From DATAGF01 sp963835685 (GTDB lineage: Bacteria > Actinomycetota > Thermoleophilia > Miltoncostaeales > Miltoncostaeaceae), in assembly GCA_963835685.1 (NCBI GenBank), contig CAWIGI010000019.1, forward strand, positions 1 through 64,000: a DNA stretch of 64,000 nt, read 5' to 3'. The notes beneath the pieces were generated by a model. The model was not told where the DNA came from. It searched no databases and was given only the letters and a program-made list of their open reading frames with translations. The position numbers and the translations under genes are program-made. How positions within the stretch are numbered: the stretch's first letter is position 1; each line of letters begins with the position of its first letter. Below are positions 1 to 7,653 of this stretch, one piece after another.

Positions 1-26
1 GCCTCCCCTGGTCGGAGCGCCCGAGG

Positions 27-770
27 CTACCGACCGGCCGCGCGCGCCGTCGCCGCGCGATGGGCGGCCTCCTCGAGGCCGTCGTCGAGCGGCGGGAGCT
101 CGACGCGCCGGCCCGTGGCGTGCTCGAGCCCCCAGGCGATGAGGCGATCGGCGAGCCAGGGGTTCTTGGGCAGCAGCGGACCGTGCAGGTAGGTCCCCAC
201 GACGCGCCCCGCGACGCCCCCCTCGCCGCCGTCCTCGCCGTTGTTGCCGTGGCCGTGGACCACCCGTCCCAGCGGGCGCGCGCCCGGCCCGAGCCGGGTG
301 CGGCCGGCGTGGTTCTCGAAGCCGACCACCCGGTGGCGCTGCCCGTCCAGCTCGGCCTCGATCACGAGGTTCCCGATCAGGCGCGTCGGCCCCGCGACGG
401 TGTCGAGGTCGAGCAGGCCCAGCCCCGGCATCCGGGCGCCGTCCGCGCCGGTGTAGCCGTGGCCGGCGAGCTGGAAGCCGCCGCAGACGCACAGGACCGC
501 CGCCCCGCCGGCGACGGCCGCGGCGAGCCCGTCGGCCTTCGCCCGGAGCAGGTCCTCGGCGACGACGGCCTGGTCGCGGTCCTGGCCCCCGCCCAGGTAG
601 TAGAGGTCGTGGGCGGCGGGGTCCACCGGCTCCCCCAGGCGGGACGCGGTCACCTCGAGGCCGTGGCCGCGCCACGCCAGCCGCCGCTCGAGCACGGCGA
701 TGTTGCCCCGGTCGGCGTAGATGTTCATCTCGCCGGGGTAGAGGTGGCAGACGCGCAGGACCGCGCTCAC
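27..770 (-). CDS. gatD: Lipid II isoglutaminyl synthase, glutamine amidotransferase subunit GatD
   Basis: 247-aa class I (CobB/CobQ-like) glutamine amidotransferase that supplies ammonia to MurT for amidation of the D-glutamate of lipid II. Visible hallmarks are the N-terminal CHLYPGEMNIYADRGN block, the nucleophile motif VLCVCGGFQ near residue 90 and the histidine in GTYLHGPLLPKNP near residue 190. I chose the GTG at 770, which overlaps the TGA of the upstream methyltransferase (GTGA) and gives the usual family length; the longer open frame upstream is a shadow of that methyltransferase. It is the last gene of the murT operon. The 26 bases beyond its stop hold nothing recognisable. Confidence 0.93.
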   Translation of the reverse strand: MSAVLRVCHLYPGEMNIYADRGNIAVLERRLAWRGHGLEVTASRLGEPVDPAAHDLYYLGGGQDRDQAVVAEDLLRAKADGLAAAVAGGAAVLCVCGGFQLAGHGYTGADGARMPGLGLLDLDTVAGPTRLIGNLVIEAELDGQRHRVVGFENHAGRTRLGPGARPLGRVVHGHGNNGEDGGEGGVAGRVVGTYLHGPLLPKNPWLADRLIAWGLEHATGRRVELPPLDDGLEEAAHRAATARAAGR

Positions 771-1537
771 GGGCGCGCCCGGCACCGGTAGACCTGGCGC
801 TCGGAACCGGGGCCCAGGGGGGCGCCGTCGAAGCCGCCGGACACCTCGACCACCTCGAGCCCCGCCGCCGCGAGCAGGTCCGCGAGCTCGTCGGGCCAGA
901 AGATGTGGACGCGGTGGCGCCGGAGGACCTCGCGGGGCGACTCGGCTCCGCGCGACTGCGCGATGCGCAGGGTGAACTCGAGCGTGCCCGTGTCGGGGTC
1001 CCAGCCGTCGTACCAGGCCGAGTGCCTCAGGAGCGGGCCGCCGACGCCGTCGCGATAGTGCCCGTTGGGGCGCTCGATGCCCATCGTGGCGACGATCTCG
1101 CCGGGGTCCGGCAGGCCCACCTCGAACCCCAGCTCCCCGCCCTCGGCGAGGTGGGCGCGCATCGCGCGGAAGCACGCGAGGCGGTCGGGCGCCTCCGTGA
1201 GCACCTGGAGCGTGTTCATGGCGGCGATCACGAGCGGGAAGGTCCGGGGCAGGCGCAGGGCGGCGAGGTCGCCGAGCACCGGCCGTACGCGGGCGCGGAC
1301 GTCCGGGGGCTCGCGCTCCAGGCGCCGGCGCAGCTCGGCCAGCATGGCCTCCGAGCGGTCAACGGCCCACACCTCGTGGCCGTCGCGCGCGAGCGGGATG
1401 GCGACCCGGCCGGTCGCCGACCCCAGGTCGAGGACCGGCGATCCGCAGCGGGCGGCGGCCGCCCGCCAGAAGGGGAGGTCCTCGTCGAAGTGGGCGTGCT
1501 CGAGCGCGAAGCGGCGCGCCTCGTCGTCACCGCTCAC
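767..1537 (-). CDS. Class I SAM-dependent methyltransferase between murT and gatD
   Basis: 256-aa Rossmann-fold methyltransferase. Motif I is VLDLGSATGRVA near residue 35, followed by an acidic residue in EVWAVDRSEAML and a motif-IV-like region VIAAMNTLQVL. The GTG start lies 11 nt inside the end of murT and the stop overlaps the gatD start, so translation of all three is probably coupled. murT and gatD are normally directly adjacent, so an interposed methyltransferase is unusual. The substrate cannot be read from sequence; a role on a lipid-linked precursor is only a guess from context. Confidence 0.85.
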   Translation of the reverse strand: MSGDDEARRFALEHAHFDEDLPFWRAAAARCGSPVLDLGSATGRVAIPLARDGHEVWAVDRSEAMLAELRRRLEREPPDVRARVRPVLGDLAALRLPRTFPLVIAAMNTLQVLTEAPDRLACFRAMRAHLAEGGELGFEVGLPDPGEIVATMGIERPNGHYRDGVGGPLLRHSAWYDGWDPDTGTLEFTLRIAQSRGAESPREVLRRHRVHIFWPDELADLLAAAGLEVVEVSGGFDGAPLGPGSERQVYRCRARP

Positions 1538-2900
1538 GCCAGAACGCCTCCGCCGCGCCCCGCCGCACCAGCGCCTCGCGCAGGCCCAGCATCGCGGTGT
1601 AGGTGGGCAGCGCGTAGAGGACGCCCCCCGGCGGCACCGCCGCCAGCGCCGCGTCGAGGGCGGCCTCGGGGTCGGGGATCACCGTCATGCGGTCGGCGCC
1701 CGCTCCCGCGTAGCGCACGCGCAGGGCGAGGTCGTAGGCGCGGTCGCCCGTCACGGTCAGGGAGGCGGCGCGCTCGAGCAGCGGCTCGTAGTCGACGTCC
1801 CAGATCCACGAGACGTCGTGGCCGTCGGCGGTGCGGTCGTTGAGGGCGAGCAGCAGGTGGGGCGGATCGGGGTCGAGCAGCACGGTCCGCACGGTCTCGT
1901 TCGTGCCGGTGGGGTTCTTGGCCAGCAGCAGCAGCAGCTCGCGTCCGGCGATGCGAACCCGCTCGCCGCGCCCGAAGGCCGCCGGGCTCTCCTCGAGCCC
2001 GCGCGCGAGCGCTGCGTGGGGGATCCCCATGGCGAGCGCGGTCGCGACCGCCGCGGTCGCGTTGTAGGCGTTGTGGACGCCCGGGAGCGCGATCGTCGCC
2101 TCGACCGGGCCCTCGGGCGTCTCGATGCGCAGCGCCGCGCCGCGGACCCCCTGCAGCTCCACCCGCACGGCCCGCACGTCGGGCGTGGGGCGGGCGGCCC
2201 CGCACCCCTCGCACCGCCAATGGCCGAGGTGGCCGAGCGCGACCATCGAGTAGCTCAGCGGCGCGGCACAGGCGCGGCAGCGGATGGAGTCGGCCGCGTG
2301 CGGGAGGGACGGGAGGGCGACCGCCGGGTCGTCGATGCCGAACGTCACGGCCCGCGGGCGGCCGGCGGCGAGCTCGGCCACGGCCGGGTCGTCCGCGTTC
2401 AGCACCGGCGTCGAGCCGGGCGGCAGCCCGGCGACCACCGCGGCCCAGCGCGACGCGATGATCTCGAGCTCGCCGTACCGGTCGAGCTGGTCCCGGAAGA
2501 GGTTCATCAGCAGGAGCACGCGCGGCCGCAGCTGCCGGGAGACCTCCGGCAGCGCCGCCTCGTCGACCTCGAAGAGCCCGGCCTGGGGTGGCGGCCGCTG
2601 CGCACGGGCGTCGAGGAGCGCCGTCGCGACGCCCGAGGCAAGGTTCGCGCCCGACGGGTTCGCCGCCAGCTCCCAGCCCGCCGTCCGGGCGCAGGACGCG
2701 ACGAGCCGCGCCGTGGTCGTCTTGCCGTTCGTGGCCGAGATCAGCGTCACGCCGTGGGGGAGGGCGGCGCCGAGCTCGGCGACTGCCTCCGGGCGCAGCC
2801 GCAGGAGCACCTTGCCGGGCAGGCTCGTGCCTCCGCCGCGCCCGAGGCGCCGCGAGAGAGTCCCGGCGGCGCGGGCGAGGGTCAGGGACGGCGCGGTCAC
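1527..2900 (-). CDS. murT: Lipid II isoglutaminyl synthase, Mur-ligase-like subunit MurT
   Basis: 457-aa ATP-dependent Mur-ligase homologue that, with GatD, converts D-glutamate to D-isoglutamine in lipid II. It carries the ATP-binding motif SATNGKTTTARL near residue 55, a four-cysteine zinc ribbon (CRACAAP...CEGCG) near residues 205-230 that is characteristic of MurT, and a C-terminal DUF1727-type domain with the DVSWIWDVD block. The GTG start is preceded by a TACGAT box at a 6-nt spacing, suggesting leaderless transcription. First gene of the murT-methyltransferase-gatD operon. Confidence 0.94.
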   Translation of the reverse strand: MTAPSLTLARAAGTLSRRLGRGGGTSLPGKVLLRLRPEAVAELGAALPHGVTLISATNGKTTTARLVASCARTAGWELAANPSGANLASGVATALLDARAQRPPPQAGLFEVDEAALPEVSRQLRPRVLLLMNLFRDQLDRYGELEIIASRWAAVVAGLPPGSTPVLNADDPAVAELAAGRPRAVTFGIDDPAVALPSLPHAADSIRCRACAAPLSYSMVALGHLGHWRCEGCGAARPTPDVRAVRVELQGVRGAALRIETPEGPVEATIALPGVHNAYNATAAVATALAMGIPHAALARGLEESPAAFGRGERVRIAGRELLLLLAKNPTGTNETVRTVLLDPDPPHLLLALNDRTADGHDVSWIWDVDYEPLLERAASLTVTGDRAYDLALRVRYAGAGADRMTVIPDPEAALDAALAAVPPGGVLYALPTYTAMLGLREALVRRGAAEAFWRER

Positions 2901-2912
2901 GCGACGATCGTA
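2898..2912 (-). promoter_or_regulatory. Leaderless-type -10 box of murT
   Basis: TACGAT (2907-2912, minus strand) ends 6 nt before the GTG start of murT. This TANNNT-N6-9-start arrangement recurs at many genes in the window and fits transcription beginning at the start codon. No Shine-Dalgarno sequence is visible. Confidence 0.5.
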
Positions 2913-3085
2913 GCGACGGAGGCGACGCCGCCGGCCGCTTCGGCGGCGCCCTACACGTTGGCCTACCGTCGCCTGGCTCGGGCGCGTTGACAGGCGAAAC
3001 CGGCTTCTTCAGAGTCGGGGCCACCCGCCGTCGCCCTTGGCGAGGCGTGGTTGCAGTCGTTCCCAGGCAGGGGAGAGGAGATGCC

Positions 3086-4273
3086 ATGGACGACCTCAGG
3101 CCCTCGGAGGCCGCCCGGCGAGCGGGCACGCTCAGTCGTGCCGACCTCCTGAAGGGCGCCGCGGCCGCCGGCGTCGGAGCGGGCGCGATGGGCGCGCTGC
3201 TGACCGACAGGGCAAGCGCCCAGGGCCGCAAGCCGAGCGGCAAGACGAGCGCGCGCGAGCGCGGGCTCTACATCCACCTCACGCGCATCCTCTGGATCAC
3301 GGTCAACGTCTCGGATCTGGAGCGCTCGATCGACTTCTACGAGCGCACCTACCCGGTCACCCGCGCCCAGCGGACCAACGGCCCCGCGCAGCCCTTCCGG
3401 AGCCTGGGCATCTCCCAGGGGCAGTTCGAGGGCCGAATCATGCGCGACAGCCAGCCCTTCCAGGGGCGCGCGCTCCACCTCGTGCAGTGGAAGTCCCCCG
3501 GCCCGGTCGGCGAGCCCTACAAGGAGGCCAACCACGTCGGCTTCTACCGCCACCACGCAAGCGCCACTCGAAGCGGCTTGACCGACCGCTACGCGAACGT
3601 GCTGGCCCAGGGGGGCCGACCCTACGGGCCCCCGAGCTTCATCTTCATCACGCCGACGAGCGGGACCAACGCCTTCGCCTTCCTCGACCCGGACGGCACG
3701 ACCCTCGAGTGGGTCGGCGGGCTCAATCCGAACCCGGCCGGCCTGCCCGACAACCTCAGCGCCTACAACGCCAACTGCCGCGACCTGCGGCGGTCCTATC
3801 GCTTCTACCGCGACGTGATGGGCCAGGCGATCCAGAGCCGGCTGAACCCGATCGTCCCGCAGCCGGCGAGCAGCGGGTCGCTCGGCAACCTGCTGCGCAA
3901 CCCCGACGGCAGCGTCTACGACGGCCTCATCGACTTCGACGCCGTGACCACCGGCTACCGCGCCGACTTCCGAAACGTCCACGACCTGCTCGAGTGGCAG
4001 ATGCCGAGGCCCTTCGGAGAGCCCTACGAGGCCCCGAACAACCTCGGCAGCGTCAGCGTCGCCTGGGAGGTCGACGACATCCAGGCCGCCTACGAGAAGC
4101 TGGTCAGGCTCCGCGTGCGAGGGATCCGCTCACGCGTGCTCTCTCCGCCGGAGAACTGGGACATGGGCGAGTACGGGATGCGGAAGGTGCTCAACTTCCG
4201 CGACCCGGACGGGATCATGATCCAGCTCCACGAACGTCCGCAGTCCACCGCCGAAGAACCGATCTCGCACTAG
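3086..4273 (+). CDS. Tandem VOC (glyoxalase/bleomycin-resistance fold) protein with Tat-like leader
   Basis: 395-aa protein with a leader and two vicinal-oxygen-chelate domains, roughly residues 60-205 and 220-385. The first shows LWITVNVSDLERSIDFYERTYP and ends TTLEWVGG; the second shows a shifted NCRDLRRSYRFYRDVMG and ends IMIQLHERP. The leader SRADLLKGAAAAGVGAGAMGALL is laid out like a Tat signal, but the second arginine of the twin pair is alanine, so export is uncertain. ATG at 3086 follows a GGGAGAGGAG ribosome-binding site. Substrate unknown; dioxygenase or lyase activity is only a family-level possibility. Its stop overlaps the convergent rpiA stop. Confidence 0.8.
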   Translation: MDDLRPSEAARRAGTLSRADLLKGAAAAGVGAGAMGALLTDRASAQGRKPSGKTSARERGLYIHLTRILWITVNVSDLERSIDFYERTYPVTRAQRTNGPAQPFRSLGISQGQFEGRIMRDSQPFQGRALHLVQWKSPGPVGEPYKEANHVGFYRHHASATRSGLTDRYANVLAQGGRPYGPPSFIFITPTSGTNAFAFLDPDGTTLEWVGGLNPNPAGLPDNLSAYNANCRDLRRSYRFYRDVMGQAIQSRLNPIVPQPASSGSLGNLLRNPDGSVYDGLIDFDAVTTGYRADFRNVHDLLEWQMPRPFGEPYEAPNNLGSVSVAWEVDDIQAAYEKLVRLRVRGIRSRVLSPPENWDMGEYGMRKVLNFRDPDGIMIQLHERPQSTAEEPISH

Positions 4274-4929
4274 CCCGCGGGCGACCAGGACCCGTCGGGG
4301 CGGCCCACGAGGACGCGCTCGAGGGGGGCGTGGAAGAGGCCGTGGTCGACGACGCCGGACAGGGCCGCGGCGCGCGAGGCCACGGCCCGCCAGTCCGACC
4401 CGGCCGGCACCTGGAGGTCGAGGAGGGTCAGCCCGTCGTCGCTGCGGCCCGGGCGGCGCCGGGGGGCGAGGTCGGCGAGCTCGGTTGCGACCCGCGCGGC
4501 GCCGAACGGGATGGCCGCCACCGGCAGCGTCCCCCAGGCATCCAGCGAGCCGACGAGCTTGGGGTCGTCGACCAGCACGAGCCAGATCGCCGAGGCGTCG
4601 GCCACCAGCCGCTCGCGCACCAGCGCGCCGCCGGCCCCCTTGACGACGAGCCCGCTCGGATCCACGGCGTCGGCGCCGTCGAACGCGAGGTCGAGCGGGC
4701 TGCGCAGGCGCTCCACCCGGATGCCGAGCTCGCGCGCGAGCGCCGCGCTGGCGCGGGAGGTGGGCACGCCGCGGCACCGCAGGCCCCGGGCGACGCGCCG
4801 GGCGAGCGCGCGTATGCCGGCCGCCGCCGCCCGCCCCGTCCCGAGGCCGACCACCATGCCGTCCTGCACCCGGGCGGCCGCGGCCTCACCGGCGGCGGCC
4901 CACGCCCGCGCTCGCGCGTCCTCCTCCAC
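4270..4929 (-). CDS. rpiA: Ribose-5-phosphate isomerase A
   Basis: 219-aa enzyme interconverting ribose 5-phosphate and ribulose 5-phosphate in the pentose phosphate pathway. It shows VVGLGTGRAA (phosphate loop), FDGADAV (the two active-site aspartates), VVKGAGGAL with the catalytic lysine, and VRERLVA holding the catalytic glutamate. The usual DGADE is DGADA here, but the residues normally assigned to catalysis remain. The GTG start has a TAGCCT box 7 nt upstream, so it is probably leaderless. The end is convergent with the VOC gene and the two stop codons overlap. Confidence 0.9.
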   Translation of the reverse strand: MEEDARARAWAAAGEAAAARVQDGMVVGLGTGRAAAAGIRALARRVARGLRCRGVPTSRASAALARELGIRVERLRSPLDLAFDGADAVDPSGLVVKGAGGALVRERLVADASAIWLVLVDDPKLVGSLDAWGTLPVAAIPFGAARVATELADLAPRRRPGRSDDGLTLLDLQVPAGSDWRAVASRAAALSGVVDHGLFHAPLERVLVGRPDGSWSPAG

Positions 4930-4942
4930 GATCCGAAGGCTA
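4927..4942 (-). promoter_or_regulatory. Leaderless-type -10 box of rpiA
   Basis: TAGCCT (4937-4942, minus strand) ends 7 nt before the rpiA GTG start, inside the 29-bp gap shared with the divergent hydrolase gene. Confidence 0.5.
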
Positions 4943-4958
4943 TGCGACGATCACGCCC

Positions 4959-5849
4959 GTGCAGGAGATCGCTCCCGGCATCCGCATGATCGACACGCTC
5001 CTGGCGGGGCTCGACGGGATCACGTCGGCGTACCTGGTGGACGGCGACCGCCCCGCGCTGGTCGAGACCGGCGCACGCACGTCCGCGCCGGCCCTGCGCA
5101 CGGCCCTCGCGGGGGCCGGGCTCGGCGCCGAGGACCTCGCGTGGATCGTGCTGACGCACGTGCACCTCGACCACTGCGGCGGCACCGGCATCCTCGCGGC
5201 CGCCTTCCCGCGGGCCACCGTGGTCGTGCACCGGCGCGGAGCCCGCCACCTCGCGGAGCCCGGGCGCCTGGTGGCCGCGTCCGCGGCGGTCTACGGGCGG
5301 CGCTGGTCGCTCTACGGCGGGCTCGACCGGACCGCGTCGGATCGAATCGTCGCCGCCGAGGACGGGCACCGCGTGACCGTCGGCCCGGGGCGCGACCTCG
5401 TCATGCTCGAGACCACCGGCCACGCCCGCCACCACATGGCCGTGCACGACGAGGCGACCGGCACGGTCTTCGCCGGGGACGCGGCGGGCGCGCGCCTGGG
5501 CGGCGGGGGTCTCTACCCGACGCTGCCGCCGCCCGACCTGGACCTCGAGGCGGGCTCGCGAAGCCTCGACCGGCTGGCGGCGCTGGCCCCGGAGCGCCTG
5601 TGCCTGTCGCACTTCGGGCCCTCCCCGGACCCGCTCGCCGACCTCGCCCTGGCCCGGGACCAGCTGGTGCGCGCGGGCGCCGCGGCCGCGGCCGCGGGCG
5701 ACGGCCGCGATTCCCTGCGGAGGGAGCTGGAGCGGGCGCTGCCGCTCGAGGCCGCCGTCGCCGACCCGGCCGGCATCGCGCGCTGGCGGCGCTTCGGGTG
5801 GGCGGAGACGAACGTCGAGGGCATGGCCGCGTGGAGGGACCGGACGTGA
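4959..5849 (+). CDS. Metallo-beta-lactamase-fold hydrolase
   Basis: 296-aa MBL-fold metalloenzyme. The metal-binding motif THVHLDHCGG lies near residues 68-77, GHARHHMAVHD supplies a further histidine, TVFAGDAAG the bridging aspartate and LSHFGP the last histidine, so the full di-metal site is present. The fold and the long helical C-terminal region resemble glyoxalase II-like or thioesterase-like members, but the substrate is unknown. GTG start. The stop overlaps the start of the following Nudix regulator (GTGA), so the two are probably co-translated. Confidence 0.85.
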   Translation: MQEIAPGIRMIDTLLAGLDGITSAYLVDGDRPALVETGARTSAPALRTALAGAGLGAEDLAWIVLTHVHLDHCGGTGILAAAFPRATVVVHRRGARHLAEPGRLVAASAAVYGRRWSLYGGLDRTASDRIVAAEDGHRVTVGPGRDLVMLETTGHARHHMAVHDEATGTVFAGDAAGARLGGGGLYPTLPPPDLDLEAGSRSLDRLAALAPERLCLSHFGPSPDPLADLALARDQLVRAGAAAAAAGDGRDSLRRELERALPLEAAVADPAGIARWRRFGWAETNVEGMAAWRDRT

Positions 5850-6514
5850 AGCAGGTCACGGTGCGCCTCGTGGTGCTGAGCGTCCGCGAGCGCCGGCTGG
5901 AGGCGCTGCTGCTGCGGCTGCCGGGCAGCGTCTGGGCCCTGCCGGGAGCCGACGTCGGCTCGGGGGCGACCCTGGAGGCGGCGGCGTCGCAAGCGCTCGA
6001 GCTCCAGACGGGCGTGCGCGGGATCCGCCTCGAGCAGCTCTACACGTTCGACCGCGACGGCGGCATCGGCGTCAGCGTCGCGCACCTCGCGCTCGTGCCG
6101 GCGGAGGGCCACCCCCTCAGCCCGGGCGCGGAGATCGTCGAGGTGCGGTGGTTCCCGCTGGACGACCTGCCCGCCCTCGACGCGTCCGACGCGGAGATCC
6201 TCGAATACGGCCGCGCGCGCGTGCGGGCGAAGGCGGCGTACGCGCCGATCGCCCTCGACCTGCTGCCCGGTGCGTTCACGCTCGGCGAGCTGCAGGGCGT
6301 GTACGAGGCCGTGCTCGACCGCCCCCTCGACACCCGCAATTTCCGTCGCGACGTGCTGGCCTCGGGGGTCGTGGAGCCGCTCGGCCGCACGCGCTCGGAC
6401 GGCCCGGGACGCCCGGCGCGGCTGTACCGGTCGGCGGGCGGTGACTTCCAGGCCCTCGCGCCCGAGCGCCGCATCGCCCGCGCCATCGGGGAGGCCGACG
6501 GGGCCGACCGGTAG
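5846..6514 (+). CDS. NrtR-like transcriptional regulator with degenerate Nudix domain
   Basis: 222-aa protein with an N-terminal Nudix fold (about residues 1-135) and a C-terminal winged-helix region (LLPGAFTLGELQGVYEAVL, then RNFRRDVLASGVVEPLG) typical of NrtR-family regulators. The Nudix box reads GATLEAAASQALELQTGV, so the catalytic RExxEE core is replaced by QALELQ; hydrolysis is unlikely and the domain probably senses a nucleotide-type ligand. Classical NrtR controls NAD metabolism, but no NAD gene is nearby, so the target is open. Coupled by GTGA overlap to the hydrolase upstream. Confidence 0.82.
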   Translation: MKQVTVRLVVLSVRERRLEALLLRLPGSVWALPGADVGSGATLEAAASQALELQTGVRGIRLEQLYTFDRDGGIGVSVAHLALVPAEGHPLSPGAEIVEVRWFPLDDLPALDASDAEILEYGRARVRAKAAYAPIALDLLPGAFTLGELQGVYEAVLDRPLDTRNFRRDVLASGVVEPLGRTRSDGPGRPARLYRSAGGDFQALAPERRIARAIGEADGADR

Positions 6515-6535
6515 CGGCCGGCCCCGTCGCCGCGC

Positions 6536-7558
6536 CTATGCGCCGAGGCCGACCGGCTTCGGGAAGCGGTGGCGCAGGCCGTAGCGGTACGGCTTGGCCG
6601 CGCCGGCCCAGGTCGCGTCCCGGCTGTAGGTCTCGGTCCAGAGCACCTCGCCCGCCGGGATGATCAGGTCGAAGCTGAAGGTCATGAGGCCGATCAGCTC
6701 CTTGGGCGGCAGCTCGTGCCCGAGGTTGTCGTACGGGGTGGCCTGCATGAACCAGTTGATGCTCTTGGGGCTGGCGGTGCGGATCGACTCCGGCTTCACC
6801 TGGAAGCGATGCGAGCCCTCGGTGTCCGGCCGGCCGATCGCCGTCGCCAGGTCCTTGGTGACCATCGACGGCAGGTAGACCAGCTCCCAGCGGGACTCCG
6901 AGACGTCCGGCGCGGTGATGACCTTCATGTTGAGCCGGCCGTAGTCGGTGTTGCCGTAGAAGGCGGGCTTCGCCGAGAGCTCCGCGTCGTCGTAGGCGCC
7001 GGTCGCAGAGTGGATGACGTACCCGTTCCGGATCATGAGGAACGAGAAGTAGTCGAACTGGTAGACCTTGGTGTCGTACACCCCGTACCCGTCGTCGGGC
7101 GCCCCGCCGTGCTCGAGCACGCGGATGAAGGCGTCCTTCTTGGGGAACCCCAGGACGCGCCCCGCATCGATGCCGGCGTCCTGCGTCAGATACATGTACG
7201 GGTAGTAGCCCCCGTAGTAGGTCTTGCCGTCGCCGCCCTTGTGGCTGGCCGCGATCGTGACGCCCATCTCGCCGTACGGGCCGATCATGGTGTGGTTGTG
7301 GTCGACGTACCAGAACTCGACGATGTCGTCCTCGAGCTCCATGCAGTCCGGCAGCACCCGGCGCAGGTGGTCCTCCTCGGCCCGGTAGAAGAACGCGGAC
7401 CAGCGCGAGTTGGTGTAGGTGAGCGGCAGGGTGTCGATGTCCCACAGCGGATCGGCGATCCCGTGGACGAACGCCGTCTTCTCGTCGCGCTTGACCGGAG
7501 GTGGCGGGACCTCACCGGTGTCTGCGCCGGGGATCTGGGTCACTGCCATCTGTGCCAT
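6536..7558 (-). CDS. Acetoacetate decarboxylase family protein (copy 1)
   Basis: 340-aa protein of the ADC family, longer than the ~245-aa clostridial enzyme. The Schiff-base lysine motif GFPKK is at residues 137-141 and the GPYGE motif carrying the active-site glutamate at about 93-97, so the catalytic layout is kept. ATG at 7558 is preferred over an internal ATG at 7549. It is about two-thirds identical by eye to copy 2 at 10.9 kb, and both share a promoter motif and flank a very large regulator. True acetoacetate decarboxylation is possible, but the family also includes aldolase/dehydratase-type enzymes, so the substrate is not certain. Confidence 0.88.
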   Translation of the reverse strand: MAQMAVTQIPGADTGEVPPPPVKRDEKTAFVHGIADPLWDIDTLPLTYTNSRWSAFFYRAEEDHLRRVLPDCMELEDDIVEFWYVDHNHTMIGPYGEMGVTIAASHKGGDGKTYYGGYYPYMYLTQDAGIDAGRVLGFPKKDAFIRVLEHGGAPDDGYGVYDTKVYQFDYFSFLMIRNGYVIHSATGAYDDAELSAKPAFYGNTDYGRLNMKVITAPDVSESRWELVYLPSMVTKDLATAIGRPDTEGSHRFQVKPESIRTASPKSINWFMQATPYDNLGHELPPKELIGLMTFSFDLIIPAGEVLWTETYSRDATWAGAAKPYRYGLRHRFPKPVGLGA

Positions 7559-7590
7559 TTCGCGCCTGCCTGTGTCGCGGGAGGGATGGG

Positions 7591-7613
7591 GCCACGCTAT
7601 GCACCGGCCGTTA
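7591..7613 (-). promoter_or_regulatory. Promoter motif of ADC-family copy 1 (shared with copy 2)
   Basis: On the minus strand TAACG (7613-7609) is followed 7 nt later by CATAGCGTGGC (7601-7591). The same pair of blocks, 8 nt apart, precedes the second ADC gene. CATAGC is a plausible -10 element and TAACG a plausible activator half-site. Confidence 0.55.
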
Positions 7614-7653
7614 CACGGCCGAGCGGCCCCGCGCGGGCGCCGCGCGCCGCCCG

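Noticed and set aside
27..1175. A single 382-residue frame for gatD
   Set aside because: The first 135 residues are low-complexity Arg/Pro sequence lying over the methyltransferase; GTG 770 gives the normal GatD length and an overlapping junction.
1065..2990. Long plus-strand open frame opposite murT and the methyltransferase
   Set aside because: Composition is Arg/Gly/Pro-rich with no motif, a typical antisense shadow in GC-rich DNA; the minus-strand genes have clear family motifs.
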